NCBI RefSeq assembly: GCF_030316855.1
Contig: NZ_JASZYR010000016.1
Location: 1-64,000 of the forward strand
Direction of reading: 5' to 3'
Source of the DNA: Variovorax sp. J22P240
Lineage (GTDB): Bacteria > Pseudomonadota > Gammaproteobacteria > Burkholderiales > Burkholderiaceae_C
DNA length: 64,000 nucleotides
The notes below the pieces were generated by a model that had not been told where the DNA came from, searched no databases, and worked only from the letters and a program-made list of their open reading frames with translations. Each line of letters starts with the position of its first letter. The stretch's first letter is position 1. Of the stretch, positions 49,113 to 57,871 are shown piece after piece. The translations under genes were made by a program, and so were the position numbers.

Positions 49113-49445
49113 ATGGCAACCACGAGCGAAGTCGTTCACTGCTACGACCAGTTGGCCGCGCGCGTCGCGCTCATGGCCGAACTGGCGCGCGCAAAGGACT
49201 GGGCGCGGCTTCCTGAACTGGAAGCCCAATGCTCGGCATTGGTCGAGCGTCTGAAAGTGATTCAGCCGCTCGAAGCGCTGGACCCGGCGCAGTTCGAGGA
49301 GACACGTCGCCTGATCGAGCGCATCCGCGCCGACCAGGACGAGGTGTGCGGACTGGTCAAGCCGCAGATCGAGCAATTGATTGCGCGCATGTCGCTTCTG
49401 AGCCAGCAGCGCAGCCTCGACCGCGCCTACGGGCCCCCGCACTAA
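49113..49445 (+). CDS. fliT: Flagellar protein FliT
   Basis: FliT is a FliD chaperone and, in enterics, an FlhDC antagonist. The 110-residue helical protein matches by size, position after fliS, and the YDQLAARVALMAELARAKDW start with a C-terminal helix. Sequence conservation in this family is low. ATG at 49113 follows AAGAGAC; an earlier in-frame ATG at 49086 lacks a good site. Confidence 0.8.
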   Translation: MATTSEVVHCYDQLAARVALMAELARAKDWARLPELEAQCSALVERLKVIQPLEALDPAQFEETRRLIERIRADQDEVCGLVKPQIEQLIARMSLLSQQRSLDRAYGPPH

Positions 49446-49461
49446 AGCGCACGAGTTCGCC

Positions 49462-50667
49462 GTGATCGGACTGTCCGGATTGATCGACAACCTGCTGGCC
49501 GCGAAGGTTTCGCCGCGGCTGGACGTGCTCGCCATCAAGGGCGAGACCGAAGTCGATGCGCCCGGACCGGTGTTGCAGGTGCAGAAGGTCGAGAACGATG
49601 TTCGCCTGCTCTCCCATGCCGCACTCGACCGGCTGATTCCCGTCGGACCTTCGGACGCTCCGCTTGCCTCGGGCGCGCGTCCATCCGCCGAGGCCGAGTT
49701 GTCGGTGGCGGCACGCGTCATCAGCGCGGTGCTGTCGGATCTTCATGGCGATGCGGGCCCGGTGCGGGGCGTTGCGCCTGCGTGGCCGTCGCCCCAGCCC
49801 GCGTCGGCTGCGGTGCTGGCGGGCGCGCTGGCGCAGACGGTGTCCGACAGCGGACTCTTCTATGAGTCGCACCTGGCCGAGTTCGCGAGTGGCACGCGCA
49901 CGCTGGCGCAACTGGCGCAGGAGCCTCAGGCGCGCTGGGCGACGCCGCCTGCACGGCAGGCGATGGCCCTGGCTGCCGCATCGGCTGAAGCCGCGCAGCC
50001 GACCGCAACGAAGACCGTGTTGCCGGTGACGGCCGCGCAGGCTGGCCCGAACCGGAATGACCCGTTGTCGTCGCGAGCCGCCGCACCCCCTGCCACTGAT
50101 CCGGATCTGCCGCCCGATGCCGCTCGTGTGCAGGCCGCCTACCGGTGGGGCGAGGCGCCGACGCCGGCTGCCCTGCACCCGTCAACGCAGAAAGTAGATG
50201 AAGCGATCGCAGTCCGGCACGGCGCCGCCGCGGTCGCTTCGAGTTCAGCGACACCCGCGCAACCTGCCGAAGTGATACATCCGCATGCGGTGGCGATCGT
50301 GCACCAGCAACTCGACCTGCTGGCGACGGCGGTCTTTCGCTGGAGCGGCGAGGCCTGGCCCGGCGTTGCGATGAACTGGACGGTCGAGAAGGAAGCCGCC
50401 GGCCCGTCGGACGAAGCGTCCGGCGACGACAACCCGAGGCGCTGGTCAACCACCGTCTCGATGAGCCTGCCCCGGCTGGGCGACGTGGATCTGCGCCTCA
50501 GCCTCGCGGGCCCCGGCCTGCACGCCAGGCTGGCCGCCAGCGAGCCTGGAACGGTGACGGCATTGCGCGCCGATGGCGACGCACTGATCAATCGGCTGGA
50601 GGCCGCCGGCTTCCGGATGCAGGACTTGCAGGTGGCGCCGAAGGCCTTGGCGGAGCGGGGATCGTGA
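49462..50667 (+). CDS. FliK-like C-terminal domain protein
   Basis: The 401-residue protein has a long low-complexity alanine/proline region (about residues 70-270) and a compact C-terminal domain with MSLPRLGDVDLRLSLAGPGLHARL, like the FliK C-terminal fold. It is a second FliK-type protein besides the true FliK at 38161. It starts with GTG and its stop overlaps the next gene in GTGA. The next gene encodes the partner domain of FlhB, suggesting that the two act as a pair in export-substrate switching or a related step. Confidence 0.75.
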   Translation: MIGLSGLIDNLLAAKVSPRLDVLAIKGETEVDAPGPVLQVQKVENDVRLLSHAALDRLIPVGPSDAPLASGARPSAEAELSVAARVISAVLSDLHGDAGPVRGVAPAWPSPQPASAAVLAGALAQTVSDSGLFYESHLAEFASGTRTLAQLAQEPQARWATPPARQAMALAAASAEAAQPTATKTVLPVTAAQAGPNRNDPLSSRAAAPPATDPDLPPDAARVQAAYRWGEAPTPAALHPSTQKVDEAIAVRHGAAAVASSSATPAQPAEVIHPHAVAIVHQQLDLLATAVFRWSGEAWPGVAMNWTVEKEAAGPSDEASGDDNPRRWSTTVSMSLPRLGDVDLRLSLAGPGLHARLAASEPGTVTALRADGDALINRLEAAGFRMQDLQVAPKALAERGS

Positions 50668-50951
50668 GCACGCCCATGGACGAGCGGCAAAGCGCTGTGG
50701 CGCTTTCGCATGCGGACAAGGACCGGGCGCCGGTGGTCGTGGCCAAGGGCTACGGCGTCGTGGCCGAGTCGATCATGCGCGAGGCGAGGGAGAACGGGCT
50801 CTACGTCCATGCGTCCGCCGACCTCGTCAAGTTGCTCATGCAGGTCAACCTCGACCAGCAGATCCCGCCGCAGCTTTACCGCGCCGTGGCCGAGGTCATG
50901 GCCTGGATCCACGGGCTCGAAAGCCGCGCCCACTTGGAAGCGCGTCCATGA
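50664..50951 (+). CDS. FlhB C-terminal domain homolog (FlhX/FhlB type)
   Basis: This 95-residue protein corresponds only to the part of FlhB downstream of the autocleavage NPTH motif. SAVALSHADKDRAPVVVAKGYG aligns with AVALKYVDSDMRAPRVVAKGTD of FlhB encoded at 61677, and IPPQLYRAVAEVMAWI aligns with IPSGLYTAVAEVLAWV. The NPTH motif and all membrane helices are missing. Free-standing copies of this domain are known in other bacteria, where they can partly replace the FlhB C-terminal domain. GTG start at 50664 after GGAGCGGGG. Confidence 0.87.
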   Translation: MSTPMDERQSAVALSHADKDRAPVVVAKGYGVVAESIMREARENGLYVHASADLVKLLMQVNLDQQIPPQLYRAVAEVMAWIHGLESRAHLEARP

Positions 50952-51488
50952 AAAATTTCACGCCGCGGCAATGGAATGAACTATTTCGTTTCATTGTCAA
51001 TGAATATTCATTTAGTTTTTCCACGCGATGAATGCTTTCTGATTCAGTCGCTGGATTAGTACTTTTTAAATCATCACAATTAAACGGTGTCGCCTTTTTC
51101 CCCTGTAACTAATTTGGTTGCTTTTTAGACTGTTTTCCAGGAGATGTCAGATAAGTCTCACTTTTCGGAACGTCGCCGTGTGAGTCTGAACAAGTTGTTA
51201 AAAATTGTGTATAGACTTCAACCCTGATTGAATGGAGTACCGGGCCCGATTGCCGCGCACCATCATGTGGACCTCACGATGTCCGGATGAATTGGAGTTC
51301 AAGCAATAAATTGCCCTGTGATCGGTGGAATTGTTATTGAATCTGTATTTCCGGATGGAACGATTTCTAATTAAACACCGAATTAATTTCTCCGCTGATC
51401 GATAAATCCGGGTTTGTGAAAAATGTGAATCGCATTTTTCAGTGTTTCATTTGTGCGTGAACTGCACATTTTTAGATTGGGGTTCAGA
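50952..51488 (+). promoter_or_regulatory. AT-rich non-coding region upstream of flhDC
   Basis: About 540 bp without a gene, far more AT-rich than anything else in the window. It contains a perfect 14-bp palindrome AATGAATATTCATT at 50998-51011 and a hairpin GAAAAATG-TGAATCG-CATTTTTC at 51418-51440, 49 bp before the chosen flhD start. A weak sigma-70-like pair CTGAAC (51186-51191) and TATAGA (51210-51215), 18 bases apart, is the best promoter candidate. In other bacteria the flhDC control region is long, binds many regulators and H-NS; the composition fits that. Confidence 0.6.
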
Positions 51489-51839
51489 GTGGAAATCGAA
51501 AACAATGGCGATGCGGGCGGTGGTGGTGACGTCTCGAAGGAGATCGGTGACATCAACCTGGCCTACATGCTGCTCGCGCAGAAGCTGGCGAAGCAGGACC
51601 GCGCCGCCGCGATGTATCGCCTCGGCGTGGGCCGCGAGCTCGCCGATCTGCTCGCCAACATGTCCCTGACGCAGATCGTCAAGCTGGCGACGTCCAACTT
51701 CTTGCTGTGCAGCTTTCGCCTCGAAGACCACCCGATGTTCGCGGTGTTCGGCGAAGGCAAGGACACCGCGCTGCAGCAGGCGCACATGTCGATCCTGATG
51801 GCGGCACGCCAGACCCGTGATGCGGAAGCCGTGGCATGA
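51489..51839 (+). CDS. flhD: Flagellar transcriptional regulator FlhD
   Basis: FlhD and FlhC form the class I master activator of flagellar genes. The 116-residue protein equals E. coli FlhD in length, with EIGDINLAYMLLAQKLAKQDRAAAMYRLGV and the helical core around MSLTQIVKLATSNFLLCSFRL. The GTG at 51489 is preferred because GGGG sits seven bases upstream and length then matches the family; a GTG at 51453 is also in frame. It overlaps flhC in ATGA. Confidence 0.93.
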   Translation: MEIENNGDAGGGGDVSKEIGDINLAYMLLAQKLAKQDRAAAMYRLGVGRELADLLANMSLTQIVKLATSNFLLCSFRLEDHPMFAVFGEGKDTALQQAHMSILMAARQTRDAEAVA

Positions 51840-52444
51840 CTGTCAAAAGTGTGCTCGGGGAGGTCCGGCAGGTTCAACTCGCGGTCGAATTGATCGAGCT
51901 CGGCGCCCGGTTGCAATTCCTGGAAGCCGAAGTCGGATTGAGCCGGGAGCGGCTGATCCGCCTTTACAAGGAATTGAAAGGCGTTTCACCACCCAAGGGA
52001 CTGTTGCCGTTTTCGACCGACTGGTACATGACGTGGCTGGCCAACATCCATTCGTCGATGTTCTACAACATGTACCGGTTCATGCTGCGCGAGGCCAATG
52101 AGCCCGAATTGCAGGCGCTGATCAAGGCCTACCGCCTCTATTCCGAACAGATCTCGGCCCACGGCGGCGAAATCGTGCTCGATTTCACACGCGCCTACAC
52201 GATGGTCCGGTTTTTCGACAGCGACATGCTGCAACTGAGTACCTGCAGCCGTTGCGGAGGCCATTTTGTCGCTCACGCGCACGACCATCAGCACGGTTAT
52301 GTGTGCGTGCTGTGCCGGCCGCCCTCCCGCGCGGGCAAGGCGCGCGCCCCGAAGGCGAGCGACGAAGCGGTCAAGGCCCCGCGGGTCGCCCGGGATCCGG
52401 GCTTGTCCGCGCATTCAGCGTTGGGCGCGAGCGGAATTCATTGA
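51836..52444 (+). CDS. flhC: Flagellar transcriptional regulator FlhC
   Basis: FlhC is the DNA-binding and zinc-binding partner of FlhD. The 202-residue product has Cys137, Cys140, Cys157 and Cys160, at exactly the positions of the zinc ligands in E. coli FlhC. Between them is a histidine-rich stretch (AHAHDHQHGY) not expected in all members. The C-terminal tail after residue 165 is basic and variable. It overlaps flhD by four bases. Confidence 0.96.
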   Translation: MTVKSVLGEVRQVQLAVELIELGARLQFLEAEVGLSRERLIRLYKELKGVSPPKGLLPFSTDWYMTWLANIHSSMFYNMYRFMLREANEPELQALIKAYRLYSEQISAHGGEIVLDFTRAYTMVRFFDSDMLQLSTCSRCGGHFVAHAHDHQHGYVCVLCRPPSRAGKARAPKASDEAVKAPRVARDPGLSAHSALGASGIH

Positions 52445-52509
52445 CCACGGCAGATTGTCTCGATTCGCTAATTTCTTGATGTGACGCCTGAGGGCAAAGG
52501 GGGACGCGC

Positions 52510-53370
52510 GTGCTAGTGCTGGTTGGATATCTTGTGGTGGTGGGTGCCGTGTTCGGGGGCTATGGCCTCATGGGTGGTCATTTCGGCGTCCTGTTCCAGC
52601 CGGTGGAGTTGCTGATGATCGGAGGCTCCGCGCTGGGCGCCTTCATCGCGGGGAACAACGGCAAGACGATCAAGGCGACGATCAAGGAACTGCCGCTCCT
52701 GCTGCGCTCGTCCAAGCACAACCGGCAGCTCTACATGGACCTGCTGGCGCTTCTGTACGAACTCCTGGCCAAGGCGCGCAAGGAGGGAATGATGAGGCTG
52801 GAGTCCGACGTCGAGAACCCGGCCGAAAGCGAAATATTCAGCCGCTATCCAACCATCATGGCCGACGCCGGCGTGATGGAGTTTCTCTGCGACTACCTGC
52901 GCCTGGTCGTCAGCGGCAACACCGACGCCTTCGAGATCGAGGCGCTGATGGACCACGAGATCGAGACCATCCGCCACGAGGCCGAGATCCCGTCGCACAG
53001 CCTCGCACGCGTGGCCGATGCACTGCCCGCGCTGGGCATCGTGGCGGCGGTGATGGGCGTGGTCCACGCGCTGGGCTCGGCCAATCTGCCACCCTCGGAA
53101 ATGGGCGCACTGATCGCGCACGCGATGGTGGGCACTTTCCTGGGCGTGCTGCTGGCCTATGGTTTCGTGACGCCGTTGTCGACCGTCATCGAGCAGAAGG
53201 TGGAAGAGGGCATGAAGGTCTATCAGTGCGCCAAGGTCACGTTGCTCGCAAGCCTCAACGGCTATGCGCCCCAACTGGCCGTGGAGTTCGGCCGAAAGGT
53301 GCTCTTCTCGACCGAGCGTCCCAGCTTCACCGAACTGGATGACCACGTTCGGGAAGTCAAGGCGCGCTGA
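52510..53370 (+). CDS. motA: Flagellar motor stator protein MotA
   Basis: MotA forms the stator's proton channel with MotB. The 286-residue protein has four membrane helices, starting with VLVGYLVVVGAVFGGYGLMGGH and later ADALPALGIVAAVMGVVHALG. GTG at 52510 after AAAGGGGG starts it as in E. coli MotA (LVLVGYL). motB begins 16 bp after its stop. Confidence 0.97.
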   Translation: MLVLVGYLVVVGAVFGGYGLMGGHFGVLFQPVELLMIGGSALGAFIAGNNGKTIKATIKELPLLLRSSKHNRQLYMDLLALLYELLAKARKEGMMRLESDVENPAESEIFSRYPTIMADAGVMEFLCDYLRLVVSGNTDAFEIEALMDHEIETIRHEAEIPSHSLARVADALPALGIVAAVMGVVHALGSANLPPSEMGALIAHAMVGTFLGVLLAYGFVTPLSTVIEQKVEEGMKVYQCAKVTLLASLNGYAPQLAVEFGRKVLFSTERPSFTELDDHVREVKAR

Positions 53371-53386
53371 GCGCGGGGGACGAAGC

Positions 53387-54319
53387 ATGAGCGCTGAGAA
53401 GCATCGCGTCATCGTCAAGCGCGTCGCCGGGGATGGCAGCGGGCACCACGGTGGCGGCTGGAAGATCGCCTATGCCGACTTCATGACGGCCATGATGGCG
53501 TTCTTCCTCGTGATGTGGCTCCTGTCCATCTCGACGCCCAAGCAGCGTGAAGGCATCGCCGAGCATTTCCGGATGCCGTTGAAGGTTGCGCTGCACGGCG
53601 GCGAAAAGAGCAGCCTGAGTTCGAGCGTGATCCCCGGTGGCGGGCCCGACCCCATGCAGGTCGAAGGCGAAGAGAAGCTGTCCGAGGCGGAGCGCGAAGA
53701 AATGGCGGATGCCGCGCGCCTCGCCGACATGAAGAAGCGCCTGGACGAACTCATCGAGAACAGCCCGGTCTTCAAGCAGTTCCGCTCGCAGATCCTGATC
53801 GACATCACCACCGAAGGCCTGCGCCTCCAGATCGTCGACAGCGACAAGCGTCCGATGTTCGACCTCGCCAGCGCGAAGGTCGTTCCGCACATGCGCGCCA
53901 TCCTGCGCGAACTCGCGCCCACGCTCAACGATCTGCCGAACCGGATCACCCTGTCGGGCCACACCGACGCACACGTCTACACCAATGGCGACAAGGCGTA
54001 CGGCAACTGGGAACTCTCCGCCGACCGTGCGAACGCTTCGCGCCGCGAACTGGTGATGGGCGGCATGACCGAGGCCAAGGTGCTGCGCGTCGTCGGCCTG
54101 GCCGACAGCATGCACCTGGACAACGCCGATCCACGCAACCCGATCAATCGCCGCATCAGCATCATCCTGCTCAACCGCCAGACTCAGGAGCGCATCGAGA
54201 GAGAGAACAGCGGCGCGGCTGCCGCGCCCAGCACCCGGGTCGGCGCGTCGCTCCCCGCATCCGCAAGCGGCAGCAACGTGAAGTTGATCTCATTCAAATC
54301 ATCGGCGCCGACGCAGTAA
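53387..54319 (+). CDS. motB: Flagellar motor stator protein MotB
   Basis: MotB anchors the stator to peptidoglycan. The 310-residue protein has one helix with the proton-binding Asp31 (WKIAYADFMTAMMAFFLVMWLL), a linker, and a C-terminal OmpA-like peptidoglycan-binding domain (ITLSGHTDAHVYT, NWELSADRANASRREL, NRRISIILL). The ATG at 53387 is the first good start after motA. It precedes cheA by 18 bp. Confidence 0.97.
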   Translation: MSAEKHRVIVKRVAGDGSGHHGGGWKIAYADFMTAMMAFFLVMWLLSISTPKQREGIAEHFRMPLKVALHGGEKSSLSSSVIPGGGPDPMQVEGEEKLSEAEREEMADAARLADMKKRLDELIENSPVFKQFRSQILIDITTEGLRLQIVDSDKRPMFDLASAKVVPHMRAILRELAPTLNDLPNRITLSGHTDAHVYTNGDKAYGNWELSADRANASRRELVMGGMTEAKVLRVVGLADSMHLDNADPRNPINRRISIILLNRQTQERIERENSGAAAAPSTRVGASLPASASGSNVKLISFKSSAPTQ

Positions 54320-54337
54320 CAGCGAGACCACAAGAAG

Positions 54338-56383
54338 ATGGACCTCAGTCAGTTTTCCCAAGCATTCTTCGTCGAAGCCATCGAGCTTCTGGCGCAGATG
54401 GAGCAACTGCTCCTCGAACTCGATGTCGAGTCGCCGGACAGCGAGCAGCTCAACGCCATCTTTCGCGCGGCCCATTCGATCAAGGGCGGGGCGGCCACTT
54501 TCGGCTTCACCGCATTGACGGAAACGACCCACCTGCTGGAGACCCTTTTGGATCGGGCGCGTCATGGCCAGTTGAGCCTGAGCGGTCCGATGATCGATGC
54601 CTTTCTGGAAACGAAGGACGCCTTGCAAGAACAACTCACTGCCTATCAGGCTGGCAAAGAACCCGAGCCTGAACGAGTCGCGCACATCTGTGCGGTGCTT
54701 CAACAACTCGCGCTCGAGAACGGCGACGGTGCGTCCGTACCCGCATCGGCGCCAGCGCCAGCCCCCGTGATGGTGGCGGCGCCTGCGCCAGTGGCTGCAG
54801 CAGCAAGCGGGCAGGGTGCGTTGCGGATTCGCTTCTCGCGCCTGTCGGACAGCGAGTGCAACCTGCTCGCCGACGAACTCGGCAACCTCGGCAAGATCCT
54901 CTCGCGCACGCGCAGCAACGATCTGTTGACCGTGGTGCTCGAAACGACCTGCGAACCGGACGCCATCATCGCGGTGTGCTGCTTCGTCATCGACGAGTCG
55001 CAGATCGACATCACGCGCGAATCCGCAGAAGCGGCGCCCGCCGAAGCTGCCGCCGCGCCGGCCGCGCCGGTACCGGCACCTGCGGTGGGCGCTCCCGTCG
55101 AGGCGGCCGGCAAGCCGCAAGTCTCGGCCGCATCCCCCGCCGCCGCAGCGCCGGGTGCGAAGGAATCGAGCTCGATCCGCGTGGACGTCGAGAAGGTCGA
55201 CCAGCTCATCAACCTGGTAGGCGAACTGGTCATCACCCAATCCATGCTCACTCAGGCGGCGACCATGCTCGACCCGGTGGCCTACGAGCGTTTCCTCAGC
55301 GGCCTGGGCCATCTGGAGCGCAACGCACGCGACCTGCAGGAATCGGTCATGTCGATCCGCATGATGCCGATGGACTATGTGTTCAGCCGCTTCCCGCGCG
55401 TGATCCGCGACGTCAGCGCCAAGTTGGGAAAGCAGGTGCGTCTCGACACCTTCGGCAAGGAAACCGAACTAGACAAGGGATTGATAGAGCGCATCGTCGA
55501 CCCGCTGACCCACCTGGTGCGCAACAGCCTCGACCATGGCATCGAGACGCCGGAGATCCGCCTCGCGAAGGGCAAGGAAGCGACCGGCCAGCTGCTGTTG
55601 TCCGCGCAGCACCACGGCGGCAACATCGTGATCGAGGTGAGCGACGACGGCGCGGGCCTGAACCGCGAGAAGATCCTCGCCAAGGCCATGCAGCAGGGCC
55701 TCAACGTGAGCGAGTCGATGCCGGACGACGAGGTGTGGCAGCTCATCTTCGCGCCGGGCTTCTCGACCGCGGAGCAGGTCACCGACATCTCCGGGCGCGG
55801 CGTCGGCATGGACGTGGTCAAGCGCAACATCCAGGAGATGGGCGGCCACGTGGAGATCCAGTCGCGCGGCGGCCATGGCACCACGACCCGCATCGTGCTG
55901 CCGTTGACGCTGGCGATCCTCAACGGCATGTCCGTCAAGGTCGGCAGCGAGGCCTACATCCTGCCGCTGAGCTACGTGATCGAGTCGCTGCAGCCGCTGC
56001 CGGAGCATCTGCATTCGATCACCAGCGACGGCCATGTCATCAAGGTGCGCGGCGAATACCTGCCGCTGATCGAGCTGCACCGCGTCTTCGACGTGTCGGG
56101 CGCGCAGGTCAATCCCACGCAGGGCATCCTCGTGATCGTCCAGGCCGACGACACGCGCTTCGCGCTGTTGGTCGACGAACTGCTCGGCCAGCACCAGGTC
56201 GTCGTGAAGAACCTGGAGACCAACTACCGCAAGGTGCCCGGCATCTCGGCGGCCACGATCCTCGGCGATGGCAGCGTAGCTTTCATCATCGACGTCGGCG
56301 CCATGCCCCGCATCCAGCGCGCGCAGGCCGCGAGCAGCGCGGCCCTGGCCGGCGCATCGCGCAGGGACCCGATCGCGGCCTGA
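54338..56383 (+). CDS. cheA: Chemotaxis histidine kinase CheA
   Basis: CheA is the chemotaxis kinase. The 681-residue protein has an HPt domain with His46 (FRAAHSIKGGAATFGF), a CheY/CheB-binding P2-like domain near residues 150-230, a Pro/Ala linker, a dimerisation helix pair (VDQLINLVGELVITQSML), the HATPase domain with N box LVRNSLDHGIE and G boxes DDGAGL and GRGVGMDVVK, and a CheW-like C-terminal domain. The Ala-rich linkers are typical. It starts with ATG 18 bp after motB. Confidence 0.98.
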   Translation: MDLSQFSQAFFVEAIELLAQMEQLLLELDVESPDSEQLNAIFRAAHSIKGGAATFGFTALTETTHLLETLLDRARHGQLSLSGPMIDAFLETKDALQEQLTAYQAGKEPEPERVAHICAVLQQLALENGDGASVPASAPAPAPVMVAAPAPVAAAASGQGALRIRFSRLSDSECNLLADELGNLGKILSRTRSNDLLTVVLETTCEPDAIIAVCCFVIDESQIDITRESAEAAPAEAAAAPAAPVPAPAVGAPVEAAGKPQVSAASPAAAAPGAKESSSIRVDVEKVDQLINLVGELVITQSMLTQAATMLDPVAYERFLSGLGHLERNARDLQESVMSIRMMPMDYVFSRFPRVIRDVSAKLGKQVRLDTFGKETELDKGLIERIVDPLTHLVRNSLDHGIETPEIRLAKGKEATGQLLLSAQHHGGNIVIEVSDDGAGLNREKILAKAMQQGLNVSESMPDDEVWQLIFAPGFSTAEQVTDISGRGVGMDVVKRNIQEMGGHVEIQSRGGHGTTTRIVLPLTLAILNGMSVKVGSEAYILPLSYVIESLQPLPEHLHSITSDGHVIKVRGEYLPLIELHRVFDVSGAQVNPTQGILVIVQADDTRFALLVDELLGQHQVVVKNLETNYRKVPGISAATILGDGSVAFIIDVGAMPRIQRAQAASSAALAGASRRDPIAA

Positions 56384-56461
56384 AACGCTCTCACCAGGCA
56401 ATGCCCCGTACATCCTGCAGCGACGGGGTGATGGTTACCAATTCAGACGGAGACATTTGCA

Positions 56462-57808
56462 ATGCGGTTTGACTTTTTCAGGCGCCAGGGAACGACCAGC
56501 GAACCCGTGGCGGCAGAGCGCGGCGAACGTACCGAGCCCATGATCGAGACGCGGGTGCCGGCATACCAGCCTCCGGAGCCCCGCGGCGCGAACGGCTTCG
56601 TGACCTACGCCTTGCAACTGGACGCGCAGAAGCGTGTCAGGGGCTACAGGTTGGCCTGGCGTGCAGCGGGCGGCGGCCCTGAGGCGCCGGATGCTTCGGC
56701 GCAGTCCAGGGCGCTGCTCTCCTGCGTATCCAGGCATCTCAATTCCGGCAAGGGATCCCGGCTCGGGCGGCTCGTGCTGTTCCTCGACGTCACGGTCGAC
56801 ACGCTGTTCCAGAGCGAGCTTCAGGCGCTGCCGCCGGAGAGCGTCGTGCTGTGCATGGGCCTGGACGACCTGATGGACGCGGACACGCGTTCGATGCTGC
56901 TGTTCCTTCGCGAGCAAGGCTTCGGCTTCATGCTGTGCAATGCAGAGGCGCTGCCGCACGACCCGGCCCTGCTGGAGGTCATCACGCACTTCGACGTGGG
57001 CAGCGGCGACAGCGACCTCGTGGCCAGCGTGCGCAATGATCGGCTGCCAGAACAGCCGCGCGTGCAGCTGATCGCGACCCGCATGAACGGCTGGGACAAC
57101 TTCGACGCCTGCGCCGCGCGCCACGTGGATGTGTTCGTCGACGGCGACCACCCGCCACCGCCGGTGGAGAAGGGCGCCGCCATGCTGCAACCCGAGTCCA
57201 TGCTGATCGTGCGGCTCATGCAGATGATCCAGCGCAACGAGGACGTGCGCTCCATCGAATCGGCACTCAAGCGCGACGCTGCGCTGACCTATCGCCTGCT
57301 TCGGCACATCAACTCGCCGGCGATCGGCGCTGGCGTCGAGATCACTTCGCTGCGTCATGCGGTGGCCATGCTGGGCTATTCGCCGCTGTACCGCTGGTTG
57401 TCGCTGCTGCTGGCCACGAGCAACAAGACCAGCTCCCCGTTCATGATGAAGAAGGCCATCATGCGCGGCCGCTTCGTCGAGCTGATGGGCCACGGCATGC
57501 TGCCCTCCAGCGAGGCCGACAACCTCTTCGTGGTGGGCATGTTCTCGCTCGTCGACCAACTGCTCGGCATCTCCATGCAGGAAGTGTTTGCCAAGGTGCA
57601 GCTCGCCGAGTCCGTGCAGCAGGCGATCCTGCATCGCGAGGGTGTCTACGCACCCTTCCTTGCGCTGGTGGAAGCCTGCGAGACGGGCACCGACCAGGCG
57701 GGGCGTTTCGCGGAGGCGCTGTTCGTCAGCGCCGAACAAGTGAACGCGGCGCATCTCTCGGCCATGGTCTGGTCGCATGAAGTCAGCGCGGTCGAGATCG
57801 GCGACTGA
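56462..57808 (+). CDS. Degenerate EAL/HDOD-domain protein
   Basis: The 448-residue protein resembles EAL-HDOD proteins of the YuxH type. Residues about 45-200 are a degraded EAL domain: the usual signature is replaced (GYRLAWR instead of YELL-type) so phosphodiesterase activity is unlikely. Residues about 225-420 are an HDOD domain (LMQMIQRNEDVRSIESALKRDAALTYRLLRHINSP). Such proteins often affect motility or c-di-GMP signalling. It stands between cheA and cheR, where cheW would be expected, with GGAGA before the ATG. Confidence 0.8.
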   Translation: MRFDFFRRQGTTSEPVAAERGERTEPMIETRVPAYQPPEPRGANGFVTYALQLDAQKRVRGYRLAWRAAGGGPEAPDASAQSRALLSCVSRHLNSGKGSRLGRLVLFLDVTVDTLFQSELQALPPESVVLCMGLDDLMDADTRSMLLFLREQGFGFMLCNAEALPHDPALLEVITHFDVGSGDSDLVASVRNDRLPEQPRVQLIATRMNGWDNFDACAARHVDVFVDGDHPPPPVEKGAAMLQPESMLIVRLMQMIQRNEDVRSIESALKRDAALTYRLLRHINSPAIGAGVEITSLRHAVAMLGYSPLYRWLSLLLATSNKTSSPFMMKKAIMRGRFVELMGHGMLPSSEADNLFVVGMFSLVDQLLGISMQEVFAKVQLAESVQQAILHREGVYAPFLALVEACETGTDQAGRFAEALFVSAEQVNAAHLSAMVWSHEVSAVEIGD

Positions 57809-57871
57809 GCACGCTGCGCGATATGCGAGCCTTTAGTCCCGTTGATCGAAGCATTGGCAAAGAGTCTCCCT

